A stretch of DNA of 64,000 nucleotides, taken from assembly GCA_027315165.1 (NCBI GenBank), contig DAHUYN010000008.1, forward strand, positions 1 to 64,000, read 5' to 3'. Below the pieces are notes generated by a model that saw only the letters and a list, made by a program, of their open reading frames with translations, had not been told where the DNA came from and ran no database searches. Shown here in pieces: positions 51,570 to 58,938 of the stretch. The stretch comes from Thermoplasmata archaeon. GTDB lineage: Archaea > Thermoplasmatota > Thermoplasmata > Lutacidiplasmatales > UBA184. The translations under genes were made by a program, and so were the position numbers. Positions within the stretch are counted from its first letter, which is position 1, and every line of letters starts with the position of its first letter.

Positions 51570-52561
51570 GCGCTCGCGGCCGCCCCGCGCTCGGCGAGGG
51601 TCGTGAGGGCGCGGCGGACGAAGACGGCCGTCATCCGCTTGCGGTAGTCCGGCGGGAGGAACGTGTTGTGGACCGGCCGGACCGCCTTGCGGACCTCCTC
51701 GGCCAGCGTGACGGCGCGCTCCGCCGACCACAGCTCCCCCTCGAGGGGGTCGGTGAGCTCGTCGAAGCGCCGGGGATGGGTCTCGAGGCCGCCGATCGCG
51801 AGGCGGAGCCGCTGGATGCGGCCGTCATGGAGGGCGAGGAGCGCCGCGACGCCGAGCTCGGGGAAGTCGAACGACGGACGGACGCGGAGCTTCGCGTAGG
51901 TCGACGCGAGTCCCCGCGTCGCCTCGGGGAGGTGCACCGCGACGACGACCTCGCCGGGGGCGAGGTGGTGGCGGCGGATCCCGTCGCCGCCCGTGTCGTA
52001 GAGGTTGAGGACGGGGGTGCGACGGCGTCCGCGGGGTCCGGCGAGCTCGACCTCCGCGTCGACGACGGCGAGCGCGGGCGCGAGGTCCCCCGAGAACGTC
52101 GCGTAGCAGCGCTCGCGCTGGGGCACGACGTGGCACCGGTCCCCGTCGGCCTTGAGGCAGTAGCCGAGGCTCTCCCGCCACGGGAGGCTCTGGTTGAAGA
52201 AGAAGCACCGGGTCTCGACCAGGAGGTTCCCCCCGACGGTCGCGCTCGCGCGCACGAGCGGCGTTGCCACGAGCGACGCCGCCTCGTGGACCGCCGGGTA
52301 GGCGTGGCGGAGGTCAGGGTCCGCCTCGAGGTCGGCGAGCCGCGCCATCGCGCCGAGCCGGCCCTCCTGGTGCCCCTGGAGCTCGGCGATGTCCCACAAC
52401 GCCACGAGGTGGGGGCGGACGTTGAGGTGCATCTTGTAGTTCGGCAGGAGGTCGGTGCCGCCCGAGAGGAGGTCGAACCCCTCGGGCCCGAGGCGCTCGG
52501 AGAGGCGGAAGAGCTCGTCGACGGAGCGGGGCCGGTGGAGCTCGAACGGGTCGAGGTGCAT
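51566..52561 (-). CDS. FAD subunit of 4-hydroxybenzoyl-CoA-reductase-type molybdenum enzyme
   Basis: 331 residues, FAD-binding (CoxM/HcrB) subunit. FAD motif GGTDLLP near 34-40 and TVGGNLL near 108-114. Unlike xanthine or CO dehydrogenase subunits it carries an insertion with C119, C135, C143 and C152 (spacing 16/8/9), the four-cysteine loop that binds an extra [4Fe-4S] cluster in 4-hydroxybenzoyl-CoA reductase beta, in a matching frame (RCFFFNQSLPWRES, GYCLKADGDRCHV). That cluster lets ferredoxin-level electrons drive reduction. ATG 52561 overlaps the large-subunit stop (TGATG). Confidence 0.88.
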   Translation of the reverse strand: MHLDPFELHRPRSVDELFRLSERLGPEGFDLLSGGTDLLPNYKMHLNVRPHLVALWDIAELQGHQEGRLGAMARLADLEADPDLRHAYPAVHEAASLVATPLVRASATVGGNLLVETRCFFFNQSLPWRESLGYCLKADGDRCHVVPQRERCYATFSGDLAPALAVVDAEVELAGPRGRRRTPVLNLYDTGGDGIRRHHLAPGEVVVAVHLPEATRGLASTYAKLRVRPSFDFPELGVAALLALHDGRIQRLRLAIGGLETHPRRFDELTDPLEGELWSAERAVTLAEEVRKAVRPVHNTFLPPDYRKRMTAVFVRRALTTLAERGAAASA

Positions 52562-54897
52562 CAGCGCGTCCCCTTCCAGCCGGCCCCCGCGCTCCGCCGG
52601 GCGTCGATCCCCTTGAGGACCTTGTCGGGCGTCACCGGCAGGTCGGTGAAGCGGACCCCGACGGCGTCGTAGAGCGCGTTGGCGACGGCCGGCATCGTCG
52701 CGACGAGCGGGCCCTCGCCGGCCTCCTTCGCGCCGAACGGCCCCTCGGGGTCGTCCTCGCCGACGAGGAGGACCTCGACCTCGGGCATCTGCTGGGGGGT
52801 CGGGATCTTGTACTCGAGGAGGGACGGGTTCATCAGGCGGGGGCCGCGATAGCTCATCGTCTCGCCGAGGAACTGCCCGAGCGCCATGTGGATCGACCCC
52901 TCGATCTGCCCCTCGACGGCGAGGCGGTTGAGGGGCCGGCCGCAGTCGAAGGCCGCCCAGACCTTCTCGACGTCGAACAGGCCGGTCTCGACGTCGACCT
53001 CGACCTCGGCGATGTAGGCGGCGAACGAGTAGGCCGGCGAGGTGCCGGCCCGCGAGCCCTTGAAGGTCCCGCCCATCGGCGGTCCGGTGTAGGCGCCGGT
53101 GGCGACGAGCGCGCCGCTCCGCTCGATCGCCTTGTGGAGCGCCTCGAGGAAGGAGACCCCGATCTCGGGGCGGTGGCCGACCTGGTAGCGCTCGTGCGCG
53201 ACGACGAGCTCGTCCTCGGGGTAGCCCGTGAGCTCGCCCGCGGCGTGGAGCAACTGCTCGACGAGGTGCTCCGCCGCCTGGCGGGCGGCGTTCCCCATCA
53301 TGAAGGTGACGCGGCTCGAGTAGCTCCCGATGTCGATCGGGCTCACGTCGGAGTCGACGCGGACGACGTGCACGCGCTCGAGATCGACCCCGAGGACCTC
53401 GGCGACGATCGCGGCGAGGAGCGTGCTCGACCCCTGGCCGATGTCGGCCTGCATCGAGTGGACGGCGATCCCGCCGTCCATGTCGACCTTGAGGTGGACC
53501 GTCGACTGCGGCATCCTCGGGCTGAAGTGGATCGGGCTGTTCGACCCCGAGATGTAGAAGCCCGCCCCGAGGCCGATCCCCCGGCCGTAGGGCAGCCGGC
53601 GGAACTTCTCGCGCCAGCCGCTCCGGCTCTCGACGGCGTCGAGGCACTGTTTGAAGGAGGTCGACGTGATGCGGAACTGGTTCACCGTCGTCGAGTGCGG
53701 GGCCAGGGCGTTCCGCCGGCGCAGGTCGATCGGGTCGACCCCGAGCTGCTCGGCGAGGAGGTCCATCGCGAGCTCGACGGTGTAGCGGAGGTTCGTCCCG
53801 CCGTGGGCGCGCATCGCGCCGTTCGGCGGGCGGTTCGTGTAGACGCGGCGACCGTGGTAGCGGAAGTTCGGGACCCGGTAGGGGCCCATCGAGAGGACCC
53901 CGTTGTAGTAGGTCGTGACGGTGCCGAAGGAGCTCCACGCGCCCCCCTCGATGAGCGCCTGGATGTCGAACGCGGAGATCCGGCCCTCCGCGTCGGCGGC
54001 GATCGTCACCTCGTTCTGGACCGGGTGGCGGCCGTGGTTCGTGAGGAAGACCTCCTCGCGGTCGAACAGCAGCTTGACCGGACGCCCGGTCTCGATCGCG
54101 AGCGCGGCGCAGACGATCTCGTGCGGGAGCGGGTCGGACTTCCCCCCGAAGCCGCCGCCGACCTCGGGCTTGATGACGCGGATGCGGTGGAGCGGCCAGC
54201 CGAGCACCTCGCTCAGCGCGCGATGGAGGTAATGGGGGACCTGCGTCGCGCTCCAGACGGTGAGGCGCCCGTCGGGGGTCGCCTCGGCGATCGTCACCTG
54301 CGGCTCGGTGAAGGCATGCGTGACGCCCGCGAACGTCGCGCGGAGGTGGACCTGGGCGCGCGCGCGCGCCAGCGCGGCATCGACGTCGCCGAAATGCTGC
54401 GCCACCTCCTTCTGCACGTTGGAGCCGTTGAGCCCTCTCGCGTGGATCGGCTCGTCGACGCGCTGGAGACCGACGCGCGGGTCGACGTGCTCGGCGAGCG
54501 GCTCGTAGTCGACGCGGATCGCGCGCAGGGCGCGGTCGGCGGAGAGCTCGTCGTCGGCGGCGACGGCCGCGACGATGTCGCCGAGGTAGCGCACCTTGCC
54601 GACGGCGAGCGCCGTCTCGTCATGGGTGATCGGGAGGACCCCGAACGGCGTCGGGTAGCGGTCCCCGGTCAGGACCGCGTGGACGCCCGGCATCGACCGC
54701 GCCGCGGCGACGTCGAGCGAGCGGATCCGCGCGTGCGCGTAGGGGCTCCGCAGGAGGCGGGCGAGGAGCATCCCCGGCCGCTTCAGGTCGTCGGTGTACT
54801 CGGCGCGGCCGGTGACCTTGAGCGGCGCTTCGATGTAGGGGATCCGGCCGCCGAGCAGGCGCGTCGGCGGCGCCACGGTGCGCCGCGCCGCCGTCAC
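52561..54897 (-). CDS. Molybdopterin large subunit of xanthine-dehydrogenase/HBCR-family enzyme
   Basis: Catalytic Mo subunit, 778 residues. Seen: VTGRAEYTDDLKRPGML, the VGGGFGGKSD and NRPPNGAMRAHGG cofactor loops, IGQGSSTLLAAI (MCD binding), and the active-site Glu in FGAKEAGEGP near the C-terminus. Start GTG 54897 overlaps the small-subunit stop as GTGA. With the cluster-bearing FAD subunit, the likely reaction is reductive removal of an aromatic hydroxyl (4-hydroxybenzoyl-CoA type), but substrate-pocket residues were not compared. Confidence 0.93.
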   Translation of the reverse strand: MTAARRTVAPPTRLLGGRIPYIEAPLKVTGRAEYTDDLKRPGMLLARLLRSPYAHARIRSLDVAAARSMPGVHAVLTGDRYPTPFGVLPITHDETALAVGKVRYLGDIVAAVAADDELSADRALRAIRVDYEPLAEHVDPRVGLQRVDEPIHARGLNGSNVQKEVAQHFGDVDAALARARAQVHLRATFAGVTHAFTEPQVTIAEATPDGRLTVWSATQVPHYLHRALSEVLGWPLHRIRVIKPEVGGGFGGKSDPLPHEIVCAALAIETGRPVKLLFDREEVFLTNHGRHPVQNEVTIAADAEGRISAFDIQALIEGGAWSSFGTVTTYYNGVLSMGPYRVPNFRYHGRRVYTNRPPNGAMRAHGGTNLRYTVELAMDLLAEQLGVDPIDLRRRNALAPHSTTVNQFRITSTSFKQCLDAVESRSGWREKFRRLPYGRGIGLGAGFYISGSNSPIHFSPRMPQSTVHLKVDMDGGIAVHSMQADIGQGSSTLLAAIVAEVLGVDLERVHVVRVDSDVSPIDIGSYSSRVTFMMGNAARQAAEHLVEQLLHAAGELTGYPEDELVVAHERYQVGHRPEIGVSFLEALHKAIERSGALVATGAYTGPPMGGTFKGSRAGTSPAYSFAAYIAEVEVDVETGLFDVEKVWAAFDCGRPLNRLAVEGQIEGSIHMALGQFLGETMSYRGPRLMNPSLLEYKIPTPQQMPEVEVLLVGEDDPEGPFGAKEAGEGPLVATMPAVANALYDAVGVRFTDLPVTPDKVLKGIDARRSAGAGWKGTR

Positions 54898-55361
54898 GGT
54901 CCCTCGGCGGCCGCGAGGATCGCCTCGATGATCTTCGTATACCCCGTGCACCGGCACAGGTTCCCCGAGATCGCCGCGACGACCTGCTCGCGCGTCGGAT
55001 GCGGGTGGTCTCGCAGGAGGGCCGTCGCGGTGAGGACGAAGCCGGGCGTGCAGAAGCCGCACTGCGTCGCGCCGTGCTCGACGAACGCGCTCTGCACGCG
55101 GCTCAGGCCGGTCGTCGGCGCGACCGCCTCGATCGTCTGGACGTGGCGCCCCGCGACCTCGTGCGCGAGGGTGAGGCAGCTCAGCGTCGGCCGCCCGTCG
55201 AGGAGGACGGTGCAGCAGCCGCAGGTCCCGAGATCGCACCCACGCTTCGTGCCGACGAGGCCGAGGTCCTCACGGAGCAGGTCGAGCAGGACCCGCTCCG
55301 CCGGCGCCTCGAGCGAGCGCTCCCTTCCGTTGAGGCGGAACGAGAACGGTCGGTGCGGCAT
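54894..55361 (-). CDS. [2Fe-2S] small subunit of the molybdenum hydroxylase
   Basis: 155 residues with two [2Fe-2S] clusters: plant-ferredoxin type C42, C47, C50, C62 (GCDLGTCGCC, LSC) and the second at C101, C104, C136, C138 (CGFCTPG, GNLCRCTGY). First gene of the three-gene small-large-medium operon, all coupled by overlaps. No maturation factor (CoxI/XdhC-like) lies in the window. Confidence 0.95.
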   Translation of the reverse strand: MPHRPFSFRLNGRERSLEAPAERVLLDLLREDLGLVGTKRGCDLGTCGCCTVLLDGRPTLSCLTLAHEVAGRHVQTIEAVAPTTGLSRVQSAFVEHGATQCGFCTPGFVLTATALLRDHPHPTREQVVAAISGNLCRCTGYTKIIEAILAAAEGP

Positions 55362-55445
55362 GCCGAACGACGCGCCCCAACGGCCCGACCATCTTAAAGA
55401 ACCTCACCGACAGAGACGGCCCGCTGCGCCGGCCGAGCGGCCCGG

Positions 55446-55772
55446 CTACGCCCGGGAGAGCCAGCTGGCGAGCGGTCGAAGGCTCTCCCAGAGCTGCCGG
55501 CCCTTCGGCGTGAGCGTGTAGGCCAGCACCGGCGGTCTCGGCTCCGGGGCCGTCACGCGACGCACGAGGCGGGAGCGCTCGAGCGCCCTCAGCGTCGACG
55601 TCAGCGTCGCCGGGCTCACGCCGTGGAGGCAACGCTGGATCGGCCCGAACCGCAGCGTGCCGTAGCGGCCGAGGAGCGACACGACGCAGACGGCCCACTT
55701 CTTGCCGACGACATCGATGAGCCCGATCGGGGGGCACGGGCACTCGAGCGCCTCGGGGCAGCAGACGGCCAC
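55446..55772 (-). CDS. HxlR-type winged-helix regulator, probable arsenic sensor
   Basis: 108 residues, winged helix of the HxlR family (IGLIDVVGKKWAVCVVSLL, LRFGPIQRCLHGVSPATLTSTLRALERSRLVRR). Most HxlR proteins have one N-terminal Cys; here C4, C5, C11 and C13 sit together before the fold, with C29 at its start, a soft-metal-like pocket. It is read divergently from the ars operon, and the intergenic palindrome at 55802-55820 is well placed to be its site. Control by As(III) is inference. GTG 55772 start. Confidence 0.8.
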   Translation of the reverse strand: MAVCCPEALECPCPPIGLIDVVGKKWAVCVVSLLGRYGTLRFGPIQRCLHGVSPATLTSTLRALERSRLVRRVTAPEPRPPVLAYTLTPKGRQLWESLRPLASWLSRA

Positions 55773-55792
55773 TACGCGCGCACGTAGCGGGG

Positions 55793-55800
55793 GTTTATGA
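55793..55800 (+). promoter_or_regulatory. TATA-like promoter of the ars operon
   Basis: GTTTATGA, 31-38 nt upstream of ATG 55831, immediately before the palindrome; predicted transcription start near 55820-55825. Confidence 0.5.
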
Positions 55801-55801
55801 C

Positions 55802-55820
55802 CACTTCAGGTATTGAAGTG
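55802..55820. promoter_or_regulatory. Palindromic operator CACTTCA-N5-TGAAGTG in the ars divergent gap
   Basis: Perfect 7-bp arms with a 5-nt spacer, between the HxlR gene (start 55772) and the micropeptide (start 55831). On the plus side it begins 1 nt after the TATA box; on the minus side it covers the A/T-rich stretch best placed to be the regulator's own TATA box. A dimeric winged-helix protein bound here would block both promoters. Confidence 0.7.
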
Positions 55821-55830
55821 CCGAGGGACC

Positions 55831-55917
55831 ATGACCGACTGCTGCGCGAAGCCGTGCTGCGAAGCCCCCGCGTGCGAACCTGGCTGCTGCCCCGACTGCC
55901 CCAAGGACTGCTGTTGA
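55831..55917 (+). CDS. 28-residue ten-cysteine micropeptide opening the ars operon
   Basis: Too short for usual gene callers. ATG 55831 to TGA 55915-55917 encodes 28 residues, ten of them Cys (positions 4, 5, 9, 10, 15, 19, 20, 23, 27, 28), otherwise Pro, Glu, Asp, Lys, Ala and Gly, with no aromatic or long aliphatic residue. CC pairs and CxxC/CxxxC spacings are metallothionein-like. It follows the operator/TATA at the right distance, and its TGA overlaps the TTG start of arsC as TTGA, so translation is coupled. Likely an arsenite- or metal-chelating peptide or an ArsC partner; a cysteine-sensing leader peptide is the alternative. Recognised only from this sequence. Confidence 0.75.
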   Translation: MTDCCAKPCCEAPACEPGCCPDCPKDCC

Positions 55918-56360
55918 GGGGTGGGGGGACCGTACTCTTCGTCTGCGTCGAGAACGCCTGCCGCTCCCTGATGGCGGAGGCCCTGTTCAACGCCCGGGCG
56001 CCGCCGGCGTGGAGGGCCCGTAGCGCCGGCACCGAGCCCGCCCCGGGACCGAACCCGAGGACGGGGCCGATGCTCGAGGAGCTCGGCGTCGCGCTCCCGG
56101 ACCACCCGCCGCAGGCGATGACGGCGGAGCTCCTCGGCGAGGCGCAGGTCGTCGTCACGATGGGCTGCCTCGACTCGGACCGGTGCCCGGCGGTCCTCCT
56201 CGAGCGACGACCGCGCGACTGGGAGCTGCCCGATCCGGCGCGTCTCGACGACGCGGGGTTCCGCGCCGTCCGGGATGAGATCGCCCGGCGCGTGGCCGAG
56301 CTCCTCCGAGAGGTCGCCGGACCCCGGACGAGCTCGGGCGCGCCCGGAGCCCCCGTTTGA
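55914..56360 (+). CDS. arsC: Arsenate reductase ArsC (low-MW phosphatase fold)
   Basis: Reduces arsenate to arsenite. 148 residues from TTG 55914. The phosphatase loop C11-x5-R17 (CVENACRS) and relay cysteines C85 and C91 (TMGCLDSDRC) match thioredoxin-linked ArsC, and DWELPDPA carries the general-acid Asp region. The longer frame from ATG 55797 runs through the promoter and the micropeptide and is rejected. TTG overlaps the micropeptide stop, and its own stop overlaps the next TTG: two TTGA couplings in a row. Confidence 0.88.
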   Translation: MRGGGTVLFVCVENACRSLMAEALFNARAPPAWRARSAGTEPAPGPNPRTGPMLEELGVALPDHPPQAMTAELLGEAQVVVTMGCLDSDRCPAVLLERRPRDWELPDPARLDDAGFRAVRDEIARRVAELLREVAGPRTSSGAPGAPV

Positions 56361-57502
56361 GCGGCGGCCCGGGGTCGGCGTCCGGCCCGGCGCTCGGGCC
56401 GGGCGCGCCCGGCCGCCGCCTCGGACTGCTCGACAAGTACCTCACGGTCTGGATCCTCGCCGCGATGGCCGGCGGCGTCGGGCTCGGGTCGCTCGACCCC
56501 GGTCTCTCCTCGGGCCTCGCCCGGCTCTCGGTCGGGACGACGAACCTCCCGATCGCGGCCGGTCTCATCGTGATGATGTACCCGCCGCTGGCCCGGGTCC
56601 GCTACGGGCAGGTCGGTCGGCTCCTCCTCGACCGCCGCCTCCTCGGCCTCTCGCTGCTCCAGAACTGGGTCGTGGGCCCGGTCCTGATGTTCGCGCTCGC
56701 GCTCGTCTTCCTCCGCGGCGAGCCGGCGCTGCTGGCGGGCGTGGTCCTCATCGGGCTCGCCCGGTGCATCGCGATGGTGATCGTCTGGAACGACCTCGCC
56801 TGCGGCGACCGCGAGTACGCCGCGGGCCTTGTCGCGCTGAACTCGGTCTTCCAGGTGCTGTTCTTCTCGACGTACGCCTACGTGTTCCTCACGGTCCTCC
56901 CCCCGAGGCTCGGCCTCGCCGGGCTCGCCGTTTCCGTCTCCCCGGCGGACGTGGCGCTCAGCGTCGCCGTCTACCTCGGCATCCCGTTCCTCCTCGGCTT
57001 CCTCACGAGCACGCTCCTTCGACGCTCGCGCGGCTCGGAGTGGTACGACACGAGGTTCTCCCCGCGGGTGGCGCCGCTCGCGCTCGCCGCGCTCCTGTTC
57101 ACGATCGTCGTGATGTTCTCCCTCCGCGGCGGGGCGTTCCTTCGGCTGCCGCTCCAGGTCGTCGAGGTCGCGCTCCCGCTCGTCGTCTACTTCCTCCTGA
57201 TGTTCCTCGTCTCCCTCCTGCTGGCCCGCGCGGCCGGCGCGGGCTACGAGCGCGCGACGACGCTCTCGTTCACGGCGGCGAGCAACAACTTCGAGCTCGC
57301 CATCGCCGTCGCGGTCGGCGTGTTCGGCCTCGGCTCCGGCGAGGCGTTCGCCGCGGCGATCGGCCCGCTCGTCGAGGTGCCGGTGCTGCTCTCGCTCGTC
57401 CACGTGGCGCTCTGGCTCCGGCCGCGGCTCTTCCGAGCCTCCGCGATCGGTGAGGCACCCGTGGGACCGGCGTCGCCGGGGACGTCGCTCCGTCATCGAT
57501 GA
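56357..57502 (+). CDS. acr3: Arsenite efflux transporter ACR3
   Basis: Exports As(III). 381 residues with ten hydrophobic helices in the bile-acid/ACR3 fold. Signature Cys in GLARCIAMVIVWNDLACGD (helix 4), ALNSVFQVLFFS, and SFTAASNNFELAIAVAVGVFG (helix 9). The first ~22 residues are Gly/Pro/Ser-rich. TTG 56357 overlaps the arsC stop (TTGA). Follows ArsC in the natural order reductase-exporter. Confidence 0.94.
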   Translation: MSGGPGSASGPALGPGAPGRRLGLLDKYLTVWILAAMAGGVGLGSLDPGLSSGLARLSVGTTNLPIAAGLIVMMYPPLARVRYGQVGRLLLDRRLLGLSLLQNWVVGPVLMFALALVFLRGEPALLAGVVLIGLARCIAMVIVWNDLACGDREYAAGLVALNSVFQVLFFSTYAYVFLTVLPPRLGLAGLAVSVSPADVALSVAVYLGIPFLLGFLTSTLLRRSRGSEWYDTRFSPRVAPLALAALLFTIVVMFSLRGGAFLRLPLQVVEVALPLVVYFLLMFLVSLLLARAAGAGYERATTLSFTAASNNFELAIAVAVGVFGLGSGEAFAAAIGPLVEVPVLLSLVHVALWLRPRLFRASAIGEAPVGPASPGTSLRHR

Positions 57503-58372
57503 TCGGGGCCGGCACGGCCCCCCGAGGGGGTCGGGAGGACGCGAGCGTGGGAACGGCTGGCGGCGTCGTACGACGCCAAGCCGGGCGACACGGGAGACCT
57601 CTGGCACGGCTCCCTCATCGACCCGGGGCTCCTCGACGTCCTCGGGGAGGTGCGGCGCCTCGAGCTCCTCGACCTCGCGTGCGGCAACAGCTCCCTCAGC
57701 CGTCGGTTCGCTCGAGAGAGCGCGCGGGTTTCCGCCGTCGACGCGTCGGCACCGGTCGTCCGCCTCGCCCGCGCCCGGGAGCCGAAGGAGCCGCTCGGGA
57801 TCCGCTCTCTCGTCGGCGACGCGCGCCGGCTCGACCGGCTCGAGAGCGGGGGGTTCGACGTCGTCGTGAGCGACACGGCCCTGAGGGACATCCGCGACGC
57901 CGACCGCGCGGTCGGCGAGGTCGGGCGGGGGCTCCGGCCGTCCGGCCGGTTCGTCTTCTCGATCTGCCACCCGTGCTTTGACGTGAGGTCAAGGAGCGCC
58001 GGGGAGATCGAGTACCGCGCCTTCACGACCGTCGTCTCGCGCAAGGTCCGGCGCTACCGGGAGCCCTACGAGGAGCCGGCTTCGTGCAAGGTCGGCGACG
58101 GGGCGTTCCAGGAGTCCCCGGGCTTTCCCCGGCCCCTCTCGTGGTACGTCACCGCCCTCGGCGACGCCGGGCTCGTCGTCGAGCGGTTCGAGGCGCCGGC
58201 GCCGCGGCCCGAGAGGTTCGACGGCCGTCCCCAGGCGCCGTTCGTCGCCGAGGTGCCGCTCCACCGGGTCCTCGGGGGCCGTCGGCTCGCGGACGGAGCG
58301 GGCGGTCGCGCCGTCAGCGGCCGCGGCGCCCCGGGGCGCGCACGACGAGCACGGGACACGGCGCGTCGGTGA
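57503..58372 (+). CDS. SAM methyltransferase in the ars operon; start out of frame
   Basis: Class I methyltransferase. The core (LELLDLACGNSSLSRRF, VSAVDAS, FDVVVSDTALRDI, FVFSICHPCFD) is clear and is preceded in frame by WERLAASYDAKPGDTGDLW, a usual N-terminus. That frame is open from the acr3 stop but has no ATG/GTG/TTG before GTG 57650, which lies inside the domain. The ATG overlapping the acr3 stop (57499) is one base out of frame; loss of one C from the six-C run near 57518-57523 would join them. It lacks recognised ArsM arsenic-binding cysteines, so arsenite methylation is not claimed. Its 3' end overlaps the facing stress-protein gene by 59 nt. Confidence 0.75.
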   Translation, partial: SGPARPPEGVGRTRAWERLAASYDAKPGDTGDLWHGSLIDPGLLDVLGEVRRLELLDLACGNSSLSRRFARESARVSAVDASAPVVRLARAREPKEPLGIRSLVGDARRLDRLESGGFDVVVSDTALRDIRDADRAVGEVGRGLRPSGRFVFSICHPCFDVRSRSAGEIEYRAFTTVVSRKVRRYREPYEEPASCKVGDGAFQESPGFPRPLSWYVTALGDAGLVVERFEAPAPRPERFDGRPQAPFVAEVPLHRVLGGRRLADGAGGRAVSGRGAPGRARRARDTARR

Positions 58373-58775
58373 CGAGGCGGCTCGAGACGCTTCCGAGGAG
58401 GAGGCGGCCGCCGCGCGAGAGCCCTCGGGTCCCGACGACCGCGAGGTCGGCCCGCTGCTCCTCGAGATAGGCCAAGATCGCGGTGAGGGCCTCGCCGTAG
58501 CGGAGGGCGACCTGCGCCTCGGCGGCGCCCCGGCGGTGCGCCTCCTCGCGGGCCTCCTGGAGGAGCGCCGAGAGGCTCCGTCCGTCCTCCGGTCTCGGGA
58601 CCATCGACTCGAGCTCGGGGTCGCGCCCGCGCGAGCCCTCGGGCAGGACGTGGAGGAGCGTGAGGCTCGCTCGGAGTCGCCCCGCGAGCTCAACGCCGGT
58701 CTCGGTGGCGCGCCGGCCGGCCGGGGAGCCGTCGACGCACGCGACGATCCGGGCGAACACGACCGCCCGGTCCAT
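58314..58775 (-). CDS. Universal stress protein (UspA family, ATP-binding type)
   Basis: 153 residues, one Usp domain. VFARIVACVDGSPAGRRA at the N-terminus and the ATP-binding G2xG9xGS-like motif VVGTRGLSRGGRLLLGSVS, ending SSRLVTDAPCPVLVV. ATG 58775. Signalling or stress role typical of the family; not linked to the ars genes by strand. Confidence 0.93.
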   Translation of the reverse strand: MDRAVVFARIVACVDGSPAGRRATETGVELAGRLRASLTLLHVLPEGSRGRDPELESMVPRPEDGRSLSALLQEAREEAHRRGAAEAQVALRYGEALTAILAYLEEQRADLAVVGTRGLSRGGRLLLGSVSSRLVTDAPCPVLVVRAPGRRGR

Positions 58776-58908
58776 CGGCCGTCCGCTCAAAGCCTCGCGC
58801 TTTCCGACGGCGAGCCCGAAAGACGGGGCGGGGCCGTGCGGACGGAGGCCCGGTGCTTCTCGACGGGCCGTGGCGGCGCGAGGCCCCCGGAGCGGGACGG
58901 GCCGACGC

Positions 58909-58915
58909 GGTAAAG
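58909..58915 (+). promoter_or_regulatory. TATA-like box before the methyltransferase at 58.9 kb
   Basis: GGTAAAG, 24-30 nt before GTG 58939; supports that start and a leaderless mRNA. Confidence 0.45.
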
Positions 58916-58938
58916 ACTCGGGACCGCTCCCGCGGACC

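Noticed and set aside
55797-55913. Extended N-terminus for ArsC from ATG 55797
   Set aside because: It would run through the palindrome and the micropeptide frame, and the ArsC fold begins only after TTG 55914.
57503-58372. Arsenite methyltransferase ArsM
   Set aside because: Operon position suggests it, but the conserved ArsM cysteine set was not recognised; left as unspecified methyltransferase.
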